From the NCBI RefSeq assembly GCF_009695745.1, contig NZ_VUNH01000011.1, positions 1-64,000 on the forward strand: DNA of 64,000 nucleotides. The letters run 5' to 3'. The notes beneath the pieces are model-generated. The model saw only the letters and a list, made by a program, of their open reading frames with translations. It had not been told where the DNA came from and made no database searches. How positions within the stretch are numbered: the first letter of the stretch is position 1; every line of letters begins with the position of its first letter. Positions 17,400-25,962 of this stretch are shown here, piece after piece. The position numbers were made by a program, and so were the translations under genes. The stretch is from Pyramidobacter porci (GTDB lineage: Bacteria > Synergistota > Synergistia > Synergistales > Dethiosulfovibrionaceae).

Positions 17400-17835
17400 A
17401 ACATTTTACAACGAAGTTCTCACCGAACACAACGTGCGCCCCGCGCACAAGCGCGCGCTGGAAGGCGAGTGTTTCTCGCTGGAAGGGGTCAACCCGTCCT
17501 GCGGCGACGACATCACGCTCAGCCTCAGGGTCGAAGACGGCGTCATCGTCGACGGCGCCTTCGAGGGCGACGGCTGCGCGATCTCGCAGGCTTCCGCGGA
17601 CATCATGCTCGATCTCGTCATCGGCCGCACGAAAGATGAAGCCCTGCGCCTGTCGGACCTCTTCCGGCGCATGATCCAGGGCGCGGCCTCCGAGGCGGAG
17701 ATCGAAGAGCTCGAAGAGGCCGGCGCGCTGCGCGACGTCTCTCACATGCCGGCGCGCGTCAAGTGCGCCGTGCTGGGATGGCACACCCTGGACGAGATCC
17801 TGAGGAACCCCGATAAAGCCGTCGGGCAGCGCTGA
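17389..17835 (+). CDS. sufU: SufU-type sulfur acceptor / Fe-S scaffold
   Basis: The 148-residue protein is a SufU-type member of the IscU/NifU N-terminal family; it receives persulfide from SufS. The three zinc or sulfur cysteines are in NPSCGDDI (about 41), GDGCAISQASAD (about 66) and RVKCAVLGW (about 128). The extra residues between the second and third cysteines, compared with IscU, mark it as SufU. It ends the operon and is followed by a terminator. Confidence 0.92.
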   Translation: MESRTFYNEVLTEHNVRPAHKRALEGECFSLEGVNPSCGDDITLSLRVEDGVIVDGAFEGDGCAISQASADIMLDLVIGRTKDEALRLSDLFRRMIQGAASEAEIEELEEAGALRDVSHMPARVKCAVLGWHTLDEILRNPDKAVGQR

Positions 17836-17852
17836 CGCCGCTTGAACGAAAA

Positions 17853-17884
17853 AATTTCCCCGAGCGCCCGGGGGAATTTTTTTA
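17853..17884 (+). terminator. Terminator of the suf operon
   Basis: A TTCCCC / GGGGGAA hairpin followed by seven T residues lies about 20 bases after the sufU stop. Confidence 0.8.
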
Positions 17885-18013
17885 TGGGTGCTCCAAGCGG
17901 ACAGAGTTATCGGTTTATGATAAAATAGATAAAATCAAAAAAATGACAATAACGGGATAAAGAGCGGGCACGCTGATTTTCTTTGTCCCGATCATAAAAA
18001 GGGGTGACAGTCG

Positions 18014-19099
18014 ATGAAGTTCTTTGCTTTAAGACGGTTGCGGGCGATTTTGGCCCTGACGGCGGTGACGGTGGCGTGTTCCGGAGCGCCCGCCGCCGAG
18101 AAGGTTCTTCTCGACACCGACATGGTGGAGGCTTTTGACGACGGCATTGCCATGCTCATGCTGGCCCGAGCGCCGCAGGTCGAGCTGCTCGGAGTGACGA
18201 CGGTCGTCGGCAACACCTGGGTTGAAGAGGGAACGGCCTATGCCCTGCGCCAGCTTGAAGCCGTCAAGCTCGAATGGAAGGTGCCCGTGGCGATGGGATT
18301 TGCCGAGGCCACGCGCCGCGGCCGCGCCGAAGGACTTGGGGAAGAGCGGCGTCTTTTCGGCGAAGGTCACGACGACTGGATGGGCGCCTACTCCCATTCT
18401 CGTCCCGAATCGTGGCAGGCCGCCTACACGGCGATGTACGGCGTCAAGCCCAAATGCGCCCCCGTGAAGGAACACGCGGTCGATTTCATGATCAACTGCG
18501 TCAAACGCAATCCCGGCGAAGTGACGATCGTCGAGATCGGCACCTGCGGCAATCTCGCCGCGGCCGTGCGCCGGGCGCCGGAGATCGTGCCGCTGATCAA
18601 GCGCGTGATCTACATGGGCGGAGCGGTCTTTCAGGAAGGCAACGTCACGCCGGCCGCGGAGTTCAACTGGTGGTTCGATCCCGAAGCGGCCCGCAGTTGT
18701 CTGCGCACGCCCTTCAAAGAGCAGATCATCGTCCCGCTCGACACTTGCGAGAAGATCCGTTTCGACGGCCCCCGCCTGCTCGACGTGATGGGGCACGTAA
18801 AGAACGAGATGATCGCGCCGATGCTGCAGCGCAAGTACGACCTTTTCTTCGCCGATAATCCCGATTACGTGATTTACGTCTGGGACGTGATCGCGGCGGC
18901 GATCTTTGTGGATCCGTCGCTGATCGCCGAGGAAGTCTCGTATCCCGTGGACGTGGACGACCAGTTCGGCCTGAGCTACGGCAAAGTTTACGCTTTCAAG
19001 GGGAAAGCTCCTGCCGGCGCTCGGAGCGCCCGTATTATCCTGACAGTCGACGAGGGACGGCTGTGGGAAATGATCTATAAGCTCTGCGACGAGCTTTAA
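18014..19099 (+). CDS. Exported inosine-uridine nucleoside hydrolase-like protein
   Basis: The 361-residue protein belongs to the nucleoside hydrolase family, which splits the N-glycosidic bond of nucleosides using a calcium held by aspartates. A signal peptide covers residues 1-27 (cleavage near SGAPAAEK), so it acts outside the cytoplasm, unlike most family members. The metal-binding start reads LLDTDMVEAFDDGIAMLML where most relatives have DTDPGxDDAxA; the two aspartate groups are kept but the spacing is longer. GTCGNLAAAVRRAPEI and YMGGAVFQEGNVTPAAEFNWWFDP match the family active-site segments. It stands alone between the suf terminator and a long palindrome. It may scavenge ribose or bases in the periplasm. 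Confidence 0.8.
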   Translation: MKFFALRRLRAILALTAVTVACSGAPAAEKVLLDTDMVEAFDDGIAMLMLARAPQVELLGVTTVVGNTWVEEGTAYALRQLEAVKLEWKVPVAMGFAEATRRGRAEGLGEERRLFGEGHDDWMGAYSHSRPESWQAAYTAMYGVKPKCAPVKEHAVDFMINCVKRNPGEVTIVEIGTCGNLAAAVRRAPEIVPLIKRVIYMGGAVFQEGNVTPAAEFNWWFDPEAARSCLRTPFKEQIIVPLDTCEKIRFDGPRLLDVMGHVKNEMIAPMLQRKYDLFFADNPDYVIYVWDVIAAAIFVDPSLIAEEVSYPVDVDDQFGLSYGKVYAFKGKAPAGARSARIILTVDEGRLWEMIYKLCDEL

Positions 19100-19105
19100 G
19101 CGAAC

Positions 19106-19147
19106 GCGACAGGGCCCGGAACTCCGCGGAGTTCCGGGCCCTGTCGC
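19106..19147. repeat. Perfect 42-bp palindrome
   Basis: Two 21-base arms, beginning GCGACAGGGCCC and ending GGGCCCTGTCGC, meet with no loop at 19126/19127. It follows the nucleoside hydrolase stop by seven bases and lacks a T-run on either side. It could end transcription with the help of another factor, protect mRNA 3' ends, or be a protein-binding or cruciform site. Confidence 0.8.
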
Positions 19148-19260
19148 AGTGTGGTCAAAAGAATTCCACAAACGATTCTTTCACGACATTTCCGGTATAA
19201 TCTGAAACGAGAGAACGGATTCTTCCATTTCAATTCAAATAATTTTACGGAGGCGTTGCA

Positions 19261-20673
19261 ATGAGTCAGAACAGTTTCACCCGTCTTTATCCGTCGGTCT
19301 GGAAGCAGGACAAACAGAGCGCGATCATGGAGTTCGCCGAAGGCTACAAGGCCTTTCTCGATACGTGCAAGACCGAACGCGAGACCGCGGCCGAAGTGAT
19401 CCGCCAGGCGGAAGCGGCGGGCTACGGGAATCTCGACGAGCTGTGCGCGGAGCACCGCGGACTGAAAGCCGGCGACAAAGTATACGCGCTGCGCCAAAAC
19501 AAGGCCGCCGCGCTCTTCGTGATCGGCCAAAGACCGCTGACCGACGGCATGAACCTGATCTGCGCCCACGCCGACGCGCCGCGCCTCGACCTGCGCGCCA
19601 ACCCGCTTTACGAGAAGGACGGCTACGCGCTGATGAAGACCCATTATTACGGCGGCATCAAAAAGTACCAGTGGGCGGCGCTGCCGCTCAGCCTGCATGG
19701 CGTCGTCGTCAAAAAAGGCGGCGAGCGCGTCGACGTCGTCGTCGGCGAGAACGAGTCCGACCCTGTTGTGTACGTCAGCGATCTGCCCAAGCACCTTTCC
19801 GCCGAGCAGATGAAGCGATCCCTCGAAGAGGGGCTCAAAGGCGAGGAACTGAACCTCGTCGTCGGCTCCGTGCCGCTGGCCGGAGGCGAGGGCGACGCCG
19901 TCAAGAAACAAATCCTCGCGCTGCTGGAAGAGCGTTACGGCATCGGCGAGAAGGATTTCGTCAGCGCCGAGTTCGAAGCGGTCCCCGCCGGACGCGCCCG
20001 CGACGTCGGCCTCGACGCCTCGATGATCGCCTCCTACGCGCACGACGACCGCGTCTGCGTCTACACCGCCCTGCAGGCCATGCTGCGCGTGGAGCGTCCC
20101 GTCTATACCGCCGGCGTGATGTTCGTCGACAAGGAAGAAGTCGGCAGCAACGGCAACGCCGGCATGAACTCCCATTATATGGAGAACCTCGCCGCCCGCC
20201 TCGTGCGCCTGAGCGGCGGCGACGCGCTGGACCTGAATCTGGCGCTGGAAAACTCCAGACTGCTGTCCGCCGACGTCACCGTCGGTTACGACCCCAACTT
20301 CGCCGACGCGTTCGAGGTGAACAACACCGCGCGCCTCGGCAGCGGCCCCGCCATCGTCAAGTACGCCGGCTCCAAGGGCAAGAGCGGATGCAACGACGCC
20401 AACGCCGAATTCGTCGCCATGGTTCGCGACGTCTTCGACGACGCCGGCGTGACGTGGCAGATCAGCACCATGGGACGCATCGATTTGGGCGGCGGCGGCA
20501 CGATCGCGCCCTTCGCCTCGCGCTACGGCATGCACGTGCTCGACTGCGGCGTGGCCCTGCTGAGTATGCACGCCCCCTTCGAACTGGCCAGCAAAGCCGA
20601 CGTCTACGAAACGGTCCGCGCCTACGAAGCCTTCCTGAACAGCGCCGCCGAGATGAAAAACTACCTGCGCTGA
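19261..20673 (+). CDS. M18-family aminopeptidase
   Basis: The 470-residue cytoplasmic zinc aminopeptidase is of the M18 type (aspartyl aminopeptidase-like), releasing N-terminal residues, often acidic ones, from peptides. Metal and active-site segments are CAHADAPRLDLR (about 101), YYGGIKKYQW (about 129), ASMIASYAHDDRVCVYTAL (about 252), the catalytic FVDKEEVGSNGNAGMNS (about 289), and SMHAPFELASKADVYE near the end. GGAGG precedes the ATG by eight bases. TATAAT at 19196-19201 is a probable -10; its -35 is weak. It suits a peptide-degrading lifestyle. Confidence 0.9.
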   Translation: MSQNSFTRLYPSVWKQDKQSAIMEFAEGYKAFLDTCKTERETAAEVIRQAEAAGYGNLDELCAEHRGLKAGDKVYALRQNKAAALFVIGQRPLTDGMNLICAHADAPRLDLRANPLYEKDGYALMKTHYYGGIKKYQWAALPLSLHGVVVKKGGERVDVVVGENESDPVVYVSDLPKHLSAEQMKRSLEEGLKGEELNLVVGSVPLAGGEGDAVKKQILALLEERYGIGEKDFVSAEFEAVPAGRARDVGLDASMIASYAHDDRVCVYTALQAMLRVERPVYTAGVMFVDKEEVGSNGNAGMNSHYMENLAARLVRLSGGDALDLNLALENSRLLSADVTVGYDPNFADAFEVNNTARLGSGPAIVKYAGSKGKSGCNDANAEFVAMVRDVFDDAGVTWQISTMGRIDLGGGGTIAPFASRYGMHVLDCGVALLSMHAPFELASKADVYETVRAYEAFLNSAAEMKNYLR

Positions 20674-20716
20674 CGAGTGTGCGGCACACGCCTTGTTTTT
20701 GATAACCCGTCGATAA

Positions 20717-20785
20717 AAAGCGGCCGGAAGCCGGCGAGAAAAAATTCGTCGGTTTCCGGCCGCTTTGATCGTTCCACGCGGAACG
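20717..20785. repeat. Hairpin plus parS-like palindrome, copy 1
   Basis: A hairpin with arms AAAGCGGCCGGAA (20717-20729) and TTCCGGCCGCTTT (20754-20766) is followed four bases later by GTTCCACGCGGAAC (20771-20784). The same module, with the same four-base spacing, recurs at 34825-34895. The hairpin probably terminates the M18 gene and, from the other side, the minus-strand C69 operon. The second part differs from a perfect parS-like palindrome by one central base (CACGCG instead of CACGTG). Confidence 0.7.
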
Positions 20786-20810
20786 GTCAGGCCGTTTTTT
20801 TCGGATAATT

Positions 20811-22478
20811 CTAGCGCCCGTTCTTCACGTCGTCGGCCATCGTGTTGCCGAAATCGACGGCCTTGAGCCACTCGGGATTGTAGCCGGGCTGCTTGATTTT
20901 GTTGTCTTCGATGTAGAAGGGCATTTGTCCGTACTTGGAGACCAGATATGCGGCGAAGCCCCACCAATCTTTTTCCAGCGCCTTCATGTTCGTGGCGCAG
21001 TAGTTGGTCAGGAACGCCTTGGCCGCGGCGGGATCCTTGGCGTAGAGGTCGAGGGCCAGTTTTTCGATGCCGGGCTGCGCGTCGAAGGTGCGCTGCTCGA
21101 TCGCGGCCTTTTTGGCGCGGATCTCGGGGTACATCATGTCCCAGCGGTGCTGCGCCCACTGCTGCACGAAGTTGAACGCCCACCAGGGATTCTCCGTGTT
21201 GAAGTTGACGCGGTCGTTGTCGCCCCAGTTCTTCGGCAGCTCGGTGACGCCGGCGTAAATGGGCGTGTAAACGGTCGTGTCGGGAGCGGCGAGGCCGAAC
21301 CACAGCACGCCGCCGATCGCCGCGGGCAGGTCGGCGCGGGTCTGCCCGATGAAGCTGTACGAACACTGCGGCACGGCGATGGCGCGTTCCCAGGAAGCCC
21401 AGGCCTTGCGGTCTTCCATGTCATGTTTGGGTTTCTGCGGGCGGAAGCGGGCGGGAGAGCCGAAAGGGCCGGCCGCCAGACCCTTGGTCATGTCGTAGGG
21501 CGTGCCTTCGAGGTGGTCGCTGTAGATCTTTTCCAGATCCTGAACGGTCAGCTTGTGGTCGGGTTTGACCGAGAACGGATAATCCTGAAGGCCCGAGCCG
21601 GGCGTCAGTTTCAGCGAAGGCGCGACGATGTCGAAAGCGCGCCACTCGCGGCGCGAGCTGCCGAAGCTGTTCTTGGCCGCTTCGCCGTAACTGCCGTTGT
21701 CGAAGATGTGCGAGAAGTTGAAGGGGTCGCCCTTTTTCCACCAGCCCATTTCCTCGGCCAGGGCGGTAATGTTGGCGGAGTACATGTAGTTGTCCTTGTC
21801 GTTGAAGTCGATCACGCCGAGGCGGGAGCGGTTGGCGCCGACGAAGAACTCGTCGTCGGGCACGCGGCGGGCCGCCCAGATGGCGCCCGGTTTGCCGCTG
21901 TCCTTCGTCCACAGCAGACCGGCGCCGCAGATCTCGAAGACCCACAGTTCCTTGCCGTCGCTGATGACCAAACCTTCGCCGCCGTCGCCGTAGCCGTATT
22001 TCTCGGCCAGTTCGCCCATGACCTTGATCACTTCGCGGGCGGTCTTGCCGCGCTGCAGGCCGAGGGCCTCGAGGTTCTCGATGTAGAACAGGCCGCTGGC
22101 GCTCTGCACTTCGTCGCGTCCGGTCCAGGTGTGTTCGCCGATCATGACCTGATGCTCGTTGAGGAACGGATAACCGATGTGGAAGTACGTGTAGGTGCGC
22201 TCGACCTGAGGAATCTGGCCGGCGACCGTCAGCGAACGGCCGGGGCGGCTGTCCATGCAGGAGACGATCTTGACGTCGACCATTTCGCCGGGCTGGTGTT
22301 CGCCGCCGGGCACCACGCGCACGCGGGCGTCGTACCAGCTGTCGCAGGTGTGGGCGACGAGGATCGAACCGTCGGCGGTGGCCTTCGGGCCGACGCCCAT
22401 GGGCGTGCAGGCGACCGACGCCGAAGCGGCGGCCAGCAGCGCCGCGCCGGCGAAAAGCGTTGTGGAAATACGTTTCAT
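20811..22478 (-). CDS. Exported C69-family dipeptidase (copy 1)
   Basis: The 555-residue protein belongs to peptidase family C69 (PepD-like, Ntn-hydrolase fold), whose catalytic cysteine becomes the N-terminus after processing. A signal peptide ends at about residue 23 and the presumed nucleophile is Cys24 in SVACTPMGVGPKATADGSI, so maturation and export coincide. Other conserved segments are HTCDSWYDARV and RVPDDEFFVGANRSRLGVID. An AGGAGG lies nine bases upstream of the ATG. It is the last gene of a minus-strand cluster with two further C69 enzymes, a deacylase and a transporter. It most resembles the copy at 27698-29356. Confidence 0.88.
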   Translation of the reverse strand: MKRISTTLFAGAALLAAASASVACTPMGVGPKATADGSILVAHTCDSWYDARVRVVPGGEHQPGEMVDVKIVSCMDSRPGRSLTVAGQIPQVERTYTYFHIGYPFLNEHQVMIGEHTWTGRDEVQSASGLFYIENLEALGLQRGKTAREVIKVMGELAEKYGYGDGGEGLVISDGKELWVFEICGAGLLWTKDSGKPGAIWAARRVPDDEFFVGANRSRLGVIDFNDKDNYMYSANITALAEEMGWWKKGDPFNFSHIFDNGSYGEAAKNSFGSSRREWRAFDIVAPSLKLTPGSGLQDYPFSVKPDHKLTVQDLEKIYSDHLEGTPYDMTKGLAAGPFGSPARFRPQKPKHDMEDRKAWASWERAIAVPQCSYSFIGQTRADLPAAIGGVLWFGLAAPDTTVYTPIYAGVTELPKNWGDNDRVNFNTENPWWAFNFVQQWAQHRWDMMYPEIRAKKAAIEQRTFDAQPGIEKLALDLYAKDPAAAKAFLTNYCATNMKALEKDWWGFAAYLVSKYGQMPFYIEDNKIKQPGYNPEWLKAVDFGNTMADDVKNGR

Positions 22479-22512
22479 GTCCTTTTCCTCCTTATGAGAA
22501 TTGGCTTGGGGC

Positions 22513-23682
22513 TTAGTCGTAGTACAGGCGGTCCTTGGGAGCTTCGGCGGGGTTGTGGAACAGGAATCCCAGCCCTTTCTCCATGATTTCGCCGTAGCCG
22601 GGGACTCCCTCGATCAGGATGGTCTTGTCGGGATGGATCATGTTGTTGACTTCGATCAGCGTCAGCACGGTCTGCACGTGACGCGCGACGCGCTTTTCCG
22701 CCGGCCAGCCGTTCTCGTCGATGGGCGAATAAAGCAGGTGGTGCTCGCCGGCCTTCATGACGAAACGGTCCTTGCCCGACATCGCCAGTTCTTCGTCGGT
22801 GATGCCGCGGATGCGGTCGAGCATCGGCTCGGCCACTTCGCACAGATAGGACGTGGCCTCGGAGTGGTCGCCGATCTCGCGGTGCGACAGGCCGTGCAGG
22901 GCCTTGGGCGAGAATTCCATGCCGATGGGAATGTCGAACATCGTCGAGGTCAGCGTCATCGACGTCATCGCGCCGACGTCCTGTCCCTTTTCATGCACGA
23001 CCATCGTGTTCTCGACGGGGTATTCCAGCTCGGCCTCGTGGAAGTCCATGGTCATGTCGACGCCTTCCTGGCGGATCAGCTGCATGGCGGCGTAATTCGT
23101 GCGCTCCGTGAGCAGCCCGTTGGCGCGCCCCGGCCAGGCGCGGTTGGCGTTGCGGATGTCCATGTAGGCCAGGTTCTGCCCGCTGGGGTAGTGGATGTAC
23201 ACTTCGGGATCGGGCCACGAGTCGAGAGGATTGCTGGCGCGGTCGCCGAAGCGCCAGCGTTTGACGCCCCAGTCCGTCTTAACGTGGGTGAAGCGGGGAT
23301 AGGCTTCGCCCAGACGCGTGAGCGTCGAGCCGCTGGTGTTCAGTCGATCGATGACGATCACCCGTCCCTGCGTGACTTTCACGTTTTCCGTGAAGGCCTG
23401 AGCTGCCATGTTGGCGACCGGCTCTTCGGGGTGAGTTCCGCCGATGATCAGGATCGTACCGCCGGGCACGCCGCTGTCGAAGAAGTAAACGTTGGCGTCG
23501 TTGACGGTCCCTTTGAGCCCGCCGTCGGGGAAGTATTCGCTCAGTTTCTTGACCTGAGTCAGAGCCGCGCTGGGCACGACCGGCTCCTTGAACTCGCGGT
23601 GCTCCTTGAAGAGCACGCCCGCGGTGGCCGCCGCCGCTCCGGCGACGACGAGAGCAAGGCATTTTACGGCTTTCAGATTCAT
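22513..23682 (-). CDS. Secreted or membrane-anchored AstE/M14-like deacylase
   Basis: The 389-residue protein has an N-terminal signal or anchor (about residues 6-22) and resembles the succinylglutamate desuccinylase/aspartoacylase branch of zinc carboxypeptidases. Zinc-ligand motifs are GGTHPEEPVAN (G-T-H-x-x-E, about 79-89) and the later TMDFHEAELEYP (about 215). Such enzymes remove an acyl group or a C-terminal residue from amino-acid conjugates. Its setting between a C69 peptidase and a transporter suggests that it finishes substrates outside the cytoplasm before uptake. AAAGGAGGGC provides the ribosome-binding site. Confidence 0.75.
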   Translation of the reverse strand: MNLKAVKCLALVVAGAAAATAGVLFKEHREFKEPVVPSAALTQVKKLSEYFPDGGLKGTVNDANVYFFDSGVPGGTILIIGGTHPEEPVANMAAQAFTENVKVTQGRVIVIDRLNTSGSTLTRLGEAYPRFTHVKTDWGVKRWRFGDRASNPLDSWPDPEVYIHYPSGQNLAYMDIRNANRAWPGRANGLLTERTNYAAMQLIRQEGVDMTMDFHEAELEYPVENTMVVHEKGQDVGAMTSMTLTSTMFDIPIGMEFSPKALHGLSHREIGDHSEATSYLCEVAEPMLDRIRGITDEELAMSGKDRFVMKAGEHHLLYSPIDENGWPAEKRVARHVQTVLTLIEVNNMIHPDKTILIEGVPGYGEIMEKGLGFLFHNPAEAPKDRLYYD

Positions 23683-23698
23683 TGCGCGCGCCCTCCTT

Positions 23699-23863
23699 TT
23701 ACTTGAGGCGCAGAAGGCGCAGTACGAAGGGCATCATGATGATGCTGTAAAGCACAGCTTTCTGCGGATCTTTCGTCTTGACGAAGTTCATGACCACCGC
23801 CAGCAGGAAAAACGCGGCGATTCCGTAATACAGCCACATAACGATATTGTTCAGCATGATCAT
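23699..23863 (-). CDS. Small membrane protein, partner of the permease
   Basis: The 54-residue protein (MIMLNNIVMWLYYG...) has two hydrophobic segments (about 4-24 and 35-48) separated by a charged FVKTKDPQK loop. ATG 23863 lies 11 bases after GGAGG (23875-23879); a TTG at 23869 has better spacing and would add two residues. The ribosome-binding site lies in the last codons of the permease gene, so it is translated with it. I know no family name. The tight link suggests an accessory subunit of the permease, loosely like the small subunits of TRAP transporters. Confidence 0.65.
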   Translation of the reverse strand: MIMLNNIVMWLYYGIAAFFLLAVVMNFVKTKDPQKAVLYSIIMMPFVLRLLRLK

Positions 23864-23870
23864 GACCAAC

Positions 23871-25205
23871 TTAACCTCCAATCACAGCGGCGAGCTCTTT
23901 GCTGTACACCATGCAGGCCGTGCAGACGGCGAGGATGAAGAGCATGGGGATCAGCGCGGCCTTGACGAAGCCGTCCCAGTAATTTCCCTTGTAATCAAGC
24001 TCCATGACCGCTGCGCGTCCGACCACCGCGGTGGGAGGCAGACAGTCGCCGACAGGCCACATCACCGACCAGGTGGAAAGCGAAACGATTGGATCGAGCC
24101 CGAGCATGTTGAACAGCATGATCAGCGGCACGCCGAACAGCGGCGCGACGGCGTACTGAAGCACGCCTTCGGAAAGCGGCAGGATGATCCACAGCGTGGC
24201 GAACAGCACCGTCAGCGGCAGCGTCACCACCATCAGCGACAGCAACCCGCGGGCGCCGCTCAGCGCCAGCACCTGGATCAGCGTGCCGACGACGACCATC
24301 GCGCCGACCAGGCCGAGCAGGTTCTCGACCGTCTGACGGGCGACCGCGAAGATGCGCAGGTGAATGGGGCTTAAGACGATGACAGAAAATGCCGAGATCA
24401 TGAACACCAGCGGCAGGCCGAGGATCGGGAAGCTGAAGGGGAACGCGCGTCCGGCGAGGATCAGGCCGATCAGCACGACGAAGGGGATGACGGCCCGCTG
24501 CCAGTTCCAGCCGGCCGGAGCTTCGGGCAGTTCCTTGAGCGCCTGCTCCACGTCGATGGCTTTGCCGCGGCCGGCCAGCCAGAAGGTGGAGAACAACGCG
24601 CCGACGATCGACATCAGCGCCAGCGGTGCGCCGAAGCCGACATAGGGCATGTTCGCGCCGGCGGCCGCCATCATGGCCCACAGGTTGATGGGCGGACAGG
24701 CGGCGCTCATGGCCGCGAGCAGGAAAATCAGCGCCACGCGGCGGTCTTCAGGCACGCCCATGGTCATCAGCACGGAACCGACCAGAGAGCCGACCGTCAG
24801 CACCGTTGTCGCTCCCGAGCCGGTGATGGCGCCGGGAACCAGCATCAGGACCGTAAGGAAGAGCAGGCAGACGAAACGGTGCGCGTGAAAGCTGCGCACG
24901 ATGCAGCGCACGATGTAGGCCACGCCGCCCGACTCCTTGTAGAGCATCATGAAAAACGTGGCGGTGAGAAAGGTCAGGCACACGTCGAAGTAGGTGAAGG
25001 AGCCTTCGATCACGTGACGGATCATTTCCACAAAGGGAAGGGGCGAACGGGGGTCGACGCCCTTCGGAAGCAGTGCATGCACCGCCAGCCCGACCAGGGC
25101 CGAGAGGAACATGGACAGCTCCGTGCTTATCTTCATTTTCTTGCCGATGGCGAAAGCGACGACGACCGCAGCCAGCACCAGCGAAGAATGGACAAACATA
25201 GTCAT
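23871..25205 (-). CDS. Ion-transporter-superfamily permease (DctM/DcuC-like)
   Basis: The protein of about 444 residues has some 11-12 hydrophobic segments and resembles TRAP DctM or DcuC-type permeases of the ion transporter superfamily. Typical features are the re-entrant-loop segments VPGAITGSGATTVLTVGSLVG (about 130) and the C-terminal WPVGDCLPPTAVVGRAAVME (about 375). Translation may start at ATG 25205 or at TTG 25211, which has better spacing from AAAGGA. A small membrane protein follows and a small secreted protein precedes it in the operon, so a three-part importer for a peptidase product is plausible. The substrate is unknown. Confidence 0.7.
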   Translation of the reverse strand: MTMFVHSSLVLAAVVVAFAIGKKMKISTELSMFLSALVGLAVHALLPKGVDPRSPLPFVEMIRHVIEGSFTYFDVCLTFLTATFFMMLYKESGGVAYIVRCIVRSFHAHRFVCLLFLTVLMLVPGAITGSGATTVLTVGSLVGSVLMTMGVPEDRRVALIFLLAAMSAACPPINLWAMMAAAGANMPYVGFGAPLALMSIVGALFSTFWLAGRGKAIDVEQALKELPEAPAGWNWQRAVIPFVVLIGLILAGRAFPFSFPILGLPLVFMISAFSVIVLSPIHLRIFAVARQTVENLLGLVGAMVVVGTLIQVLALSGARGLLSLMVVTLPLTVLFATLWIILPLSEGVLQYAVAPLFGVPLIMLFNMLGLDPIVSLSTWSVMWPVGDCLPPTAVVGRAAVMELDYKGNYWDGFVKAALIPMLFILAVCTACMVYSKELAAVIGG

Positions 25206-25253
25206 TGACAAATACGTCCTTTCAACGGAGAAATTTAAATGAAAAAGAGTGCG

Positions 25254-25298
25254 GAAAAATAAGGCGTTCCAGCGGCGAACAGGCTGCGGGAACGCCTT
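25254..25298 (-). terminator. Terminator or attenuator between secreted protein and permease genes
   Basis: The arms AAGGCGTTCC (25261-25270) and GGAACGCCTT (25289-25298) are followed on the minus strand by ATTTTT. It lies just after the stop of the 186-residue protein, and may lower expression of the permease relative to the secreted protein, as is common in binding-protein operons. Confidence 0.65.
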
Positions 25299-25302
25299 TG
25301 CC

Positions 25303-25863
25303 TTATTCGGCGGCCTTCAGCGCGGGGCCGATGGCCAGAGCGTCTTTGACGACGATCAGAGGTTTGTTGTGTTCCTGGGCGTACTTGGTGAAGAACCCGT
25401 CGCTGTCGCTGTCGGTGACGGCGAGGATCACATCGGCGTCCTTCATCACGGCTTCGATGGAAGCGGCGTCGGAGTTGTCGGTGCGGCGGGCCATGCCTTC
25501 GATGTGAGCGCCGATCACAGTCATGCCGAGCTTCTTGGCTTCGGCGATCAGTTCGGTGCAGCGGGCGATCTCGCTTTCAACGTTGGTGCCGGCGGCGCCC
25601 ATGCCCTTCATGCTGGTGCCGGAAGTGACGATCAACGTCTTGGCGTTGGCGGCGGCCAGCTTGTCGGCGGTGAGTTTGTTGTCGTGGTTGGCCGCGATCT
25701 TGGACTGCATGGCCGACATGTGCACCATGACGGCGCCGGGGCTCTGGCCGCAGGTGGTAACGATAAAGGGCGCGTTCAGCTTGGGCACTTCCACGGCGAA
25801 CGCGAAGCTGCTCAGCACGCAGGCGGCGAGCAGAGCGACGAAAACGGCGGATAACTTTTTCAT
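25303..25863 (-). CDS. Small secreted protein (DUF6305-like)
   Basis: The 186-residue protein has a clear signal peptide (residues 1-23, SSFAFA then VEVPK) and a soluble alpha/beta domain with Rossmann-like alternation: APFIVTTCGQSPGAVMVHM, AKTLIVTSGTSMKGMGAAG, GMTVIGAHIEGMARRTDNSD and ADVILAVTDSDSDG. It looks like the DUF6305 group, although I give that name with limited confidence. The gene lies between a C69 dipeptidase and the permease, is preceded by AGGAGG, and ends at an attenuator-like hairpin. This is how a highly expressed binding protein would be placed. Its function is unproven. Confidence 0.65.
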   Translation of the reverse strand: MKKLSAVFVALLAACVLSSFAFAVEVPKLNAPFIVTTCGQSPGAVMVHMSAMQSKIAANHDNKLTADKLAAANAKTLIVTSGTSMKGMGAAGTNVESEIARCTELIAEAKKLGMTVIGAHIEGMARRTDNSDAASIEAVMKDADVILAVTDSDSDGFFTKYAQEHNKPLIVVKDALAIGPALKAAE

Positions 25864-25902
25864 GGAAAACCTCCTGAATTGAGAAATAGTGATTGTGAAG
25901 AA

Positions 25903-25948
25903 CTGAACGATTCAGCCGCGCCTCGATGGAAGCGGCCGAATCGCTCAG
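25903..25948 (-). terminator. Hairpin after C69 dipeptidase copy 2
   Basis: CTGAACGATTCAGCCGC (25903-25919) pairs with GCGGCCGAATCGCTCAG (25932-25948) with a few mismatches. The following T-run is weak, so it may act as a partial terminator or an mRNA stabiliser inside the operon. Confidence 0.5.
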
Positions 25949-25962
25949 GCGTTTCCGTGCGT

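Noticed and set aside
19096-21366. 756-codon minus-strand open frame across the M18 gene
   Set aside because: It runs through the antisense of the M18 aminopeptidase and the out-of-frame part of a C69 gene; composition is that of a shadow frame.
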